Source of the DNA: Acidimicrobiaceae bacterium
GTDB taxonomy: Bacteria > Actinomycetota > Acidimicrobiia > Acidimicrobiales > Palsa-688
NCBI GenBank assembly: GCA_003156795.1
Contig: PMHU01000109.1
Coordinates: 23,699-33,602, forward strand
Direction of reading: 5' to 3'
DNA: 9,904 bases
The notes beneath the pieces are model-generated. The model made no database searches and had not been told where the DNA came from. It was given only the letters and a program-made list of their open reading frames with translations. The number at the start of each line of letters is the position of its first letter. Positions within the stretch are counted from its first letter, which is position 1. Made by a program: the position numbers and the translations under genes. This document shows, one piece after another, positions 4,210 to 9,904 of this stretch.

Positions 4210-5547
4210 TCAGTTGGAACGCCGGCGGACCCTGAACACCAGCGGGGTCGGTCCGAAACCAAAGTGCTCTCGGATCCTGCGCTCCAGGTAGCGCAAGTAC
4301 GGAGCCGGCACCGCCTTGGTCGCGAACAGCGTGAACGTCGGAGGTTCGGTCGCCCCTTGGGTGGCGTACAGGATCCGCCCGCCAGGCGACTGATGAGAAG
4401 CCTGGGCTTCCGCCAACACCCGGTTGAGCTCCCCGGTGGAGACCCGGCGCCGTGAGGCGGCCATCGACTCCTGCAGCGCGGGGTAGAGCTTGTGCACGCC
4501 GAGCCCGGTGCGCGCGCTGATCTTCAGCACCGGCGCATAAGCGAGAAAGCCGAGCCGGTCTTCGAGGTCGGCGGTCACGGTGGCCCGTCGTTCGGCGTCG
4601 AGGAGCTCCCACTTGTTGAGGAGCAGCACGACCGGCCCGCCGGCCGCGTCGACGCGCTCGGCCAGTCGCTGGTCCTGGCGGGTGATCCCTTCTGACGCGT
4701 CCATGACCAGCAAGGCGAACTGGGCCCGATCGAGCGACTGAAGGGCGCGAACCAGCGAGTAGTACTCCGCGCCCTCCGCCTCCTTGCCTCGCCGTCTCAT
4801 GCCGGCCGTGTCGACGAAGCGGATGTCACCGTCGGGCGTCGACACGAGCGTGTCGATGCTGTCCCTGGTGGTCCCAGGGAGGTCGTGGACCACGGACCTC
4901 TCGTCGCCGATCAACCGATTGAACAACGTGGACTTCCCCACGTTTGGTCGCCCGACGATAACCACCGAAGGTACGGCGGGATCGAGGGCCGGATCGCCGG
5001 CGGGGTCGTCGGGCGCCTCGTCGACCGGCAGCAACTTGACCAGGGCGTCGAGCATGTCGCCGGTACCCCGACCGTGAATGGCGCTCACCGGGAAGGGGTC
5101 CCCGAGACCTAGGTGGGCGAACACCCACCCGTCGGACTCGCGGCTGTCGCCGTCGATCTTGTTGGCGACGACGATCACAGTCCGGTCGGTGCGGCGCAGC
5201 AGGTTGGCGACCTTGGCATCGTCATCGGTGATCCCAACGGTGGAATCGACGACCAGCAGGATCGCCGCCGCCTCCCGTATGGCCCGTTCCGACTGGGCGC
5301 TGACCTGGCGGTCCAGCGAACCCCCGCCCGCCAGCCACCCGCCCGTGTCGACGATGGTGAAGTCGCGCCCGGCCCACTCGGCGTCCAGGAACTTGCGGTC
5401 GCGCGTGACGCCCGGCGTCTCTTCCACAATGGCCTCGCGCCGGCCGACGATCCGGTTGACGAGGGTGCTCTTTCCGACGTTGGGACGCCCCACCACGGCG
5501 ACGAGAGGAAGGGATCCGGGCGCCGCCGCGGCGGCGGGTCTTTTCAC
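4210..5547 (-). CDS. der: Ribosome biogenesis GTPase Der (EngA)
   Basis: This 445-residue tandem GTPase acts in 50S subunit maturation. The first G domain has GRPNVGKST (20-28), TPGVTRD (44-50), DTGGW (67-71) and NKID (129-132). An acidic linker (about 174-190) follows. The second G domain has GRPNVGKST (199-207), LPGTTRD (223-229), DTAGM (246-250) and NKWE (311-314). A C-terminal KH-like domain follows, including RILYATQGATEPPTF (391-405). The length is normal for Der and all motifs are intact. The chosen start is GTG at 5547, which overlaps the stop of the radical-SAM gene by GTGA; the frame extends 40 residues further upstream but that part is arginine/proline-rich and overlaps the neighbour's coding end. 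Translational coupling to the DUF512 gene is expected. Confidence 0.95.
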   Translation of the reverse strand: MKRPAAAAAPGSLPLVAVVGRPNVGKSTLVNRIVGRREAIVEETPGVTRDRKFLDAEWAGRDFTIVDTGGWLAGGGSLDRQVSAQSERAIREAAAILLVVDSTVGITDDDAKVANLLRRTDRTVIVVANKIDGDSRESDGWVFAHLGLGDPFPVSAIHGRGTGDMLDALVKLLPVDEAPDDPAGDPALDPAVPSVVIVGRPNVGKSTLFNRLIGDERSVVHDLPGTTRDSIDTLVSTPDGDIRFVDTAGMRRRGKEAEGAEYYSLVRALQSLDRAQFALLVMDASEGITRQDQRLAERVDAAGGPVVLLLNKWELLDAERRATVTADLEDRLGFLAYAPVLKISARTGLGVHKLYPALQESMAASRRRVSTGELNRVLAEAQASHQSPGGRILYATQGATEPPTFTLFATKAVPAPYLRYLERRIREHFGFGPTPLVFRVRRRSN

Positions 5548-6908
5548 CCGTCCACCCCGACTGCGAGAGCGGTCCTGAGGGAAGCGCCGTCGGCAGGCAC
5601 GACCTCGACCGGCCGAGGCAGGTCTTCGGGGCCGAGGCCGTCGAGGAAGCGTCCGCCCGACAGGCACACGTCGGGGAGAAGGTAGCGGCGACCCAGCGGT
5701 GCCTTCTGCAGCGCGTCCGCCAGGTCGCAGCCGGTCAGCAAACCGGCCACCCCGATGTTGCCGCCGAAGAAGGAGTTGGCGACGGGAAGGACTTCGGCGT
5801 CGGGGCGCACCGAAAGCACCAGCGGTCGGATCACGTCGGCGCCGTAGGCTCCGGTGAGCACGGTGACTCCCGCGCTGCGCCGAGGCCGCAGCGTCACCGA
5901 TCCCGCGGCCCGGGGCGCCCGGTAGCCAGCTGCCGGGGCTCCGTCGACGGACTGGAAGAAGCCTCCCGGACCGCCGGCGGGCACGTCGAGAGAGCCGTGG
6001 AATCCGGCCTCGAAGGACCTCGCCATGCCGACCCCGTTGTCGTGCTGGGCCACGTCGCCGTAGGCAACGAGAGGAGGGAAGGGGCGACCGCAGAGCAGGT
6101 AGTACTCGTCGGACGCGTATACCAGGTGGCGGCCGATCGCTTGGATGAAGGTCTGCTGCCAGTCCTCAACCAGATCCACCACCGCCCCCGCTTCGGACTG
6201 CGTATGGGGACGCATGGAGGCCTCGGTGTTGAAGCGGCTCACGCCGAGCGGGACGCACGCAACGCTCGCCAGCTCCGGGAAGCGGTCGAGCACCCCGGCC
6301 AGGGTGTCGTCCAGGGTGGGTCCGTCATTGACGCCTGGACACACCACCACTTGACCGTGCACCTCGATGCCGTGGTCGAGCAGGGCCCGCAACCACCGCA
6401 AGCTGGTCGCGCCCCGCCGGTTGCGCAGCATGCGACTTCGCACTTCGGGGTCGGTGGCGTGGATGCTGACCCACAGGGGCGACAGGCCTTCGGTGACGAC
6501 GCGCTCCAGATCGGCTTCGGTGAAGCGAGTCAGGGTGGTGAAGTTCCCGTACAGGAACGAAAGGCGGTAGTCGTCGTCGCGCACGTACAAGCTGCGCCGC
6601 AGCCCTTTGGGGAGCTGGTGGATGAAGCAGAACTCGCAATGGTTGTCGCAAGTCCGCACCCGGTCGAACAGGGCCGCGTCCACCTCTATGCCGAGCGGTT
6701 CACCGCCTTCTCGCTCGACCATCACCGACATTTCGAGCCCGCCGCGGCGCAACTCGAACTCCAGCACCGGCTGGTCGGCGAGGAGCTGGTATTCGATTAC
6801 ATCTCGGGGGAGCTGGCCGTCCATGGCGACGATCTGATCGCCCATTTGCAAACCAGCCCGGGCAGCCGGGGACCCTGGGGCCACCGCCACCACGCGGGGC
6901 AGGGTCAT
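5544..6908 (-). CDS. PDZ - radical SAM - DUF512 protein
   Basis: A 454-residue protein of the DUF512 family. An N-terminal PDZ-like domain (3-66, with APGSPAARAGLQMGDQIVAM) is followed by a radical-SAM-like Fe-S motif CDNHCEFC (C87, C91, C94). Next comes the family stretch DDDYRLSFLYGNFTTLTRFT (111-130), then the DUF512 C-terminal domain including NSFFGGNIGVAGLLTG. It is expected to bind a 4Fe-4S cluster and S-adenosylmethionine, but its substrate is unknown. ATG at 6908 is chosen because the PDZ domain begins right after it; the frame continues 58 residues further but that part is low-complexity and runs into the ispH promoter and coding start. The GTGA overlap with der and the known recurrence of this pairing in other phyla suggest a role linked to ribosome assembly or RNA, which is inference. 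Confidence 0.88.
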   Translation of the reverse strand: MTLPRVVAVAPGSPAARAGLQMGDQIVAMDGQLPRDVIEYQLLADQPVLEFELRRGGLEMSVMVEREGGEPLGIEVDAALFDRVRTCDNHCEFCFIHQLPKGLRRSLYVRDDDYRLSFLYGNFTTLTRFTEADLERVVTEGLSPLWVSIHATDPEVRSRMLRNRRGATSLRWLRALLDHGIEVHGQVVVCPGVNDGPTLDDTLAGVLDRFPELASVACVPLGVSRFNTEASMRPHTQSEAGAVVDLVEDWQQTFIQAIGRHLVYASDEYYLLCGRPFPPLVAYGDVAQHDNGVGMARSFEAGFHGSLDVPAGGPGGFFQSVDGAPAAGYRAPRAAGSVTLRPRRSAGVTVLTGAYGADVIRPLVLSVRPDAEVLPVANSFFGGNIGVAGLLTGCDLADALQKAPLGRRYLLPDVCLSGGRFLDGLGPEDLPRPVEVVPADGASLRTALAVGVDG

Positions 6909-7014
6909 GACCCCTACCAGGATAGGCGGGACGGCCCCCTGTCCGGCGGCGGGGCCACCCGGGGACCCCGCGGCCCCGCGGAAAGGCCGCCCGCGACCGG
7001 TATCCTGAAGTGTC
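6909..7014. promoter_or_regulatory. Divergent promoter region between the DUF512 gene and ispH
   Basis: Both sides carry the same box, TATCCT: on the plus strand at 7001-7006 (8 bases before the ispH GTG) and on the minus strand at 6919-6924 (10 bases before ATG 6908). Neither has a clear -35 or a well-placed Shine-Dalgarno. The ispH side fits a leaderless transcript; the minus side would give a leader of only a few bases. The middle holds two copies of the palindrome CCGCGG (6969-6974 and 6977-6982). Confidence 0.45.
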
Positions 7015-8064
7015 GTGACCGTGGACCGAGTGCTGTTGGCCTCGCCCCGCGGGTTCTGTGCGGGAGTCGAGATGGCGATCAAGTCTCTCGCTTGGATGAC
7101 TCGGGTGTTCGAGCCGCCCGTCTACTGCTACCACGAGATCGTTCACAACCAGATCGTCGTCGAGCGGTTCAGGGAAATGGGCGTGGTGTTCGTCGATGAC
7201 GTGGCCCAGGTTCCGGCCGGGGCCCCGCTGATGCTGTCCGCCCACGGGTCACCGCCCGAGCTGGTCGAGCAGGCCAAGGCGCGGGGCGGGGCGGTGGTCA
7301 ACGCCGTCTGCCCCCTCGTCAAGAAGGTCCACCACGAAGTCAAGGTCCGTTCCGGTAAGGGCTTCAGCATCGTCTACGTGGGCCACGAAGGCCACCAGGA
7401 GGCGATCGGGACGGCCGCGGTGGCGCCCGACGCGGTCCACCGCATCGAAAGCCTCGGTGAACTGGAGGCGCTTCCGGAGCCTGACGGCCCGGTGGCGTTC
7501 CTGGCCCAGACCACGCTTGCGGTGGACGAGTGGAAGACCCTCCTCGAAGCGGCCCGGGCCAGGTGGCCCGATCTGTGGATGCCCGGAACTTCGGACCTCT
7601 GCTTTGCCACCACCAACCGGCAGACAGCCCTCAAGAGCATCGCCAGCCGCTGCGATGCGGTCATCGTGATCGGATCGAACACTTCCTCCAACACGCTGGC
7701 CCTGGAGCGCACCGCGCTGGCGGCCGGATGCGACCGGGTGCTGCGCGTCGACGGCCCCAAGGAGCTACCCGGTGACCTTTCGGGCACCGTCGGCGTCATC
7801 GCCGGGGCGTCGGCTCCCGAAGAAGTGGTGCAGGACATCGTGGCCTATCTGGCTCCCCGCGACGGCGTCGAAGAGGTGGAGGCGGTGGACGAAGACGAGT
7901 ACTTCCCGCTGCCTCGCGAGCTGCGCGACACGGTGCGTCACCTGGCGGCCGCGGCGGCAGTGCTGGCCTTCGCACCCGACGGCGACCCGACGGCCGGCGG
8001 AGACGTCCTCCCCGACGACCGCCAGCTCTCGGCCTCGATGGCGCTGGCGGGACTCACCGGCTAG
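7015..8064 (+). CDS. ispH: 4-hydroxy-3-methylbut-2-enyl diphosphate reductase
   Basis: This 349-residue enzyme does the last step of the MEP pathway, reducing HMBPP to IPP and DMAPP with a 4Fe-4S cluster. The three cluster cysteines are C15 (PRGFCAGV), C99 (NAVCPLV) and C196 (DLCFATTNRQ). The substrate-site histidines lie in HEIVHNQ (H44 region) and SAHGSPP (H77), the second-site histidine in VGHEGHQE (H124), and the catalytic glutamate is probably E129. AQTTLAVDEW and GSNTSSNTLALE are the usual later motifs. The start is GTG at 7015: there is no Shine-Dalgarno but a TATCCT box sits 8 bases upstream, consistent with a leaderless mRNA. The core ends near EYFPLPRELR (about 304); the final ~45 residues are an alanine-rich extension with no recognised motif. 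It is the only plus-strand gene here, convergent with plsC. Confidence 0.95.
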   Translation: MTVDRVLLASPRGFCAGVEMAIKSLAWMTRVFEPPVYCYHEIVHNQIVVERFREMGVVFVDDVAQVPAGAPLMLSAHGSPPELVEQAKARGGAVVNAVCPLVKKVHHEVKVRSGKGFSIVYVGHEGHQEAIGTAAVAPDAVHRIESLGELEALPEPDGPVAFLAQTTLAVDEWKTLLEAARARWPDLWMPGTSDLCFATTNRQTALKSIASRCDAVIVIGSNTSSNTLALERTALAAGCDRVLRVDGPKELPGDLSGTVGVIAGASAPEEVVQDIVAYLAPRDGVEEVEAVDEDEYFPLPRELRDTVRHLAAAAAVLAFAPDGDPTAGGDVLPDDRQLSASMALAGLTG

Positions 8065-8093
8065 GAACGCGCCGACCGCGGCCTCGGGCGGGG

Positions 8094-8107
8094 CTAGGAG
8101 CTAGGAG
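8094..8107. repeat. 7-bp tandem duplication at the plsC stop codon
   Basis: CTAGGAG is present twice head to tail (8094-8100, 8101-8107). The second copy contains the plsC stop TAG (minus strand), the first a copy of it just beyond. It probably arose by slippage and does not alter the protein. The 36-base gap between ispH and plsC shows no clear bidirectional terminator. Confidence 0.6.
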
Positions 8108-8769
8108 CGCCCGGCCGCCTTCAGGGACTCGTCGTAGAGGGCCTGCAGCCGCTCATGCAACTCGCTGGTGAGCTCGGCCACGGCCCGCCGGGACACCCTC
8201 GAACCGGACGAGCGCTCCGGCGCCGGCATCGGATCCCCGACGATCATCACGACCTTGACCGGGCGTATGCGGTTGCTGCCCTTGGGCATGGCCCACTCGC
8301 TCCCGCCGATACCCACCGGAATGATGGGCACCCCGGCCCGGGCCGCCACGAAAGCAGCCCCCTCGAACAGAGGCTGCACCGTCGGCCCGGACTGACGCGT
8401 TCCCTCCGGAAACAGGACGGCCGGCTCTCCGCCTCGAACGGCTGTCTCACACGTCCGCAAGGCCTCACGGTCGGGCGTGCCTCGATGCACCGGGAACGCC
8501 CCAAGGGAGCTGAACAACGCCCCCGACCACTTGTACTTCCACAAGCTGTCCTTGCCCATGAAGCGGATGCGGCGACGGGTGAGACAGCCGGCCAGGAGGG
8601 TGTCGATGTTGGAGCGGTGTACGGGCGCGATCACGTAGGCGCCGGATGACGGGATCTTCTCGCGGCCCCGGATCTCGACGCGCCAGTAGAGCCGGCAGAC
8701 CAGTTCGACCAGTCCTCGGGCGATCGCGTACCACACGAGCGACAGCCGCGACTTGAGCTTTTCCGCCAT
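8101..8769 (-). CDS. plsC: 1-acyl-sn-glycerol-3-phosphate acyltransferase family protein (PlsC-like)
   Basis: This 222-residue acyltransferase most likely makes phosphatidic acid from lysophosphatidic acid at the inner membrane. Motifs: HRSNID (51-56, the catalytic HX4D), FPVHRGT (92-98), FPEGTR (120-125) and VPIIPVGI (148-155). A hydrophobic/amphipathic N-terminal segment (about 8-28) would associate with the membrane. The C-terminal tail is charged. ATG at 8769 is preferred: GGAGG lies 4 bases upstream, and the cmk stop overlaps it (TGATG), a typical coupling. GTG at 8772 would add one residue. It is the last gene of an aroA-cmk-plsC string. Family assignment is sure; the exact acyl acceptor is not shown by sequence. 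Confidence 0.88.
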   Translation of the reverse strand: MAEKLKSRLSLVWYAIARGLVELVCRLYWRVEIRGREKIPSSGAYVIAPVHRSNIDTLLAGCLTRRRIRFMGKDSLWKYKWSGALFSSLGAFPVHRGTPDREALRTCETAVRGGEPAVLFPEGTRQSGPTVQPLFEGAAFVAARAGVPIIPVGIGGSEWAMPKGSNRIRPVKVVMIVGDPMPAPERSSGSRVSRRAVAELTSELHERLQALYDESLKAAGRS

Positions 8770-9461
8770 CACACCTCCGGGTTGGTGTCGTCCGCCCCGC
8801 CGGCACGGGCGGCTCGGGTGGCTTGGGCGGCTTGGGCGGCGAGGTCCAGGACGTCGTCGATTATCTCCTCGATCGGTCGTCCCGTCGTGTCCAGGCGAAT
8901 GGCATCCTTGGCGACGCTCAGTGGCGAGGCGGCCCGAGTCGAGTCGATGTGATCCCTTCTAGCCATGTCGGCGGCCACCTGGTCGTAGTTGAGGTCGAGC
9001 ATCTCCTTGCTGCGTCGGTTGGCTCTCTCTCCGTCGGCGGCAGTCAGGTAGACCTTCAGGGCCGCGGCCGGGAACACGACGCTTCCTATATCCCTCCCCT
9101 CGACCACCCCTCCGCCGTGGGCCTCGGCCCACTCGCGCTGGCGGGTGACCAGCTCGACCCTCACCTCGGGGTTGGCCGCGACGATGCTCACGGCTCGCGT
9201 CACTTCCGGGCTGCGGATTTCGATGGTGGCATCGGCCCCGTCCACCAGCACCTGGTCCTCCACCTTCAAGTCGATCTGACGGGCCAACTCGGCCACCGTG
9301 TCGCGGTCTTCCGGGTCGATCCCTCGCCTCATGGCCGCGAACGCAACGGCCCGGTACATGGCGCCTGTGTCCAGGTAGGCGAGGCCCAGCCGGGTGGCCA
9401 CGGCCTTGGCCACGGTCGACTTTCCCGATCCGGAGGGCCCGTCGATCGCTATGACGAACAC
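8769..9461 (-). CDS. cmk: Cytidylate kinase
   Basis: This 230-residue cytosolic kinase phosphorylates CMP and dCMP with ATP. It has the P-loop GPSGSGKST (8-16), the family motif YLDTGAMYRA, EGRDIGSVVFP and the CMP-binding region RRDHIDSTRAASPL, all in the normal order and at normal length (bacterial type, about 220-230). GTG at 9461 is the chosen start: AGGAGGAG ends 8 bases upstream. An in-frame extension to 9512 lies wholly inside aroA. The gene overlaps the end of aroA by 13 bases and its TGA overlaps the plsC ATG. The last ~20 residues are alanine-rich (AAQAAQATRAARAGGA) and are probably disordered or a helical tail. Cotranscription with aroA and plsC is likely. Confidence 0.95.
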   Translation of the reverse strand: MFVIAIDGPSGSGKSTVAKAVATRLGLAYLDTGAMYRAVAFAAMRRGIDPEDRDTVAELARQIDLKVEDQVLVDGADATIEIRSPEVTRAVSIVAANPEVRVELVTRQREWAEAHGGGVVEGRDIGSVVFPAAALKVYLTAADGERANRRSKEMLDLNYDQVAADMARRDHIDSTRAASPLSVAKDAIRLDTTGRPIEEIIDDVLDLAAQAAQATRAARAGGADDTNPEV

Positions 9462-9904
9462 TTCTCGAACTCCTCCTCGAAGCCCGGATAGCTCGTCGCC
9501 ACCGCGTCCCATCCCGATATTGCGATGGGGCCGCCGGCCGGGAAGGCAGCCACGGCCATGGCCATAGCGACTCGATGGTCGCCTGCCGAGTCGACCTCGC
9601 CCCCGGGAAGGCGCCGGCCCCCTCCCCCGTGGACGACCAGACCGTCGGGCCGACCGTCGGATTCCGCCCCTACCGCTACCAGTGCGGCGGTCATGCTGGC
9701 GACGCGGTCGCTCTCCTTGACCCGCAGCTCGCCGATGCCGCGCATGGCGGTGGCGCCCTCGGCATAGGCGGCGGCCACCGCCAGGATCGGATACTCGTCG
9801 ATCATCGAGGGCGCGCTTGAGGCCGGGACATGCACGCCCTCCAACGGGCGCGCCGTGACGAGGAGATCGGCGACCGGCTCGCCGCCCTGCTCGCGCATGC
9901 GCGC
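9449..9904 (-). CDS. aroA: 3-phosphoshikimate 1-carboxyvinyltransferase (EPSP synthase), C-terminal part
   Basis: Only the last ~151 residues are in the window; the frame runs open through the right edge. The enzyme joins shikimate-3-phosphate and PEP in chorismate synthesis. Visible family motifs are DEYPILAVAAAYAEG (with the catalytic aspartate), GELRVKESDRVASM (with the catalytic glutamate in KESDR), GDHRVAMAMAVAAF and, near the end, ATSYPGF, where most relatives have TSFPGF. The stop is TAG at 9449-9451, 13 bases inside cmk. The cmk ribosome binding site is embedded in the glutamate codons of its EEEFE tail. No sign of damage. Confidence 0.93.
   Translation of the reverse strand, partial: ARMREQGGEPVADLLVTARPLEGVHVPASSAPSMIDEYPILAVAAAYAEGATAMRGIGELRVKESDRVASMTAALVAVGAESDGRPDGLVVHGGGGRRLPGGEVDSAGDHRVAMAMAVAAFPAGGPIAISGWDAVATSYPGFEEEFEKCSS

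Noticed and set aside
5548..5667. 40-residue N-terminal extension of Der
   Set aside because: It is Arg/Pro-rich, fully inside the DUF512 gene in another frame, and the GTGA overlap gives a natural start after it.
6909..7082. 58-residue N-terminal extension of the DUF512 protein
   Set aside because: It covers the ispH promoter and first codons and is low-complexity; the PDZ domain starts directly at ATG 6908.
5997..7199. 400-residue plus-strand open frame
   Set aside because: It lies opposite the radical-SAM-DUF512 gene and crosses the ispH start; its sequence has no domain character and it is a GC-rich shadow frame.
9462..9512. 17-residue N-terminal extension of cytidylate kinase
   Set aside because: It has no correctly placed ribosome binding site, while AGGAGGAG is 8 bases before GTG 9461; Cmk normally begins just before the P-loop strand.
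1..9904. CRISPR array or insertion sequence
   Set aside because: No regularly spaced repeats longer than 9 bases, no transposase-like protein and no terminal inverted repeats were seen.

Overview
The window looks like a chromosomal segment of a high-GC actinobacterium. Acidimicrobiia or a relative is my guess, not something the sequence proves. Reasons: GC-rich codons, frequent GTG and TTG starts, TAnnnT boxes 7-8 bases upstream of start codons with no Shine-Dalgarno (leaderless-type promoters), a tRNA without encoded CCA, and a housekeeping block in the order aroA, cmk, plsC, ispH (divergent), DUF512 radical-SAM gene, der.

Region 1 (about 1-2698) reads as one end of an integrative element placed against the 3' end of a tRNA-Pro(GGG) gene at 2699-2772. 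All its genes run leftward, away from the tRNA. In transcription order they are: an unrecognised leucine-rich protein (2148-2549) with a leaderless-type promoter; a small excisionase-like helix-turn-helix protein (1791-2102) whose ribosome binding site is folded into a stem-loop; a 59-residue protein (1484-1663); and a RepA-like AAA ATPase (99-1487) that overlaps the 59-residue gene by GTGA. Between the tRNA and the first gene lie three direct repeats at an exact 12-bp period and a perfect 13-bp hairpin. No integrase, primase or second attachment site is inside the window; if present they lie to the left.

Region 2 (2699-4122) is chromosomal: the tRNA, a 66-residue zinc-ribbon membrane protein, and a membrane-anchored SpoIIE/RsbU-type PP2C phosphatase. 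Both proteins are on the minus strand with a short gap, so they are a likely operon that may read into the tRNA.

Region 3 (4210-9904) is a core block. Minus-strand aroA (partial), cmk and plsC overlap end to start and are probably translationally coupled. ispH stands alone on the plus strand, convergent to plsC and divergent from a PDZ-radical SAM-DUF512 gene. That gene overlaps der by GTGA. Together these cover chorismate synthesis, CMP/dCMP phosphorylation, phosphatidic acid synthesis, the last step of the MEP isoprenoid pathway, an uncharacterised Fe-S enzyme and 50S ribosome assembly.

The less ordinary material is in region 1: a compact replication/excision module with a possible translational switch on the excisionase-like gene and a phased repeat array beside the likely attachment site.
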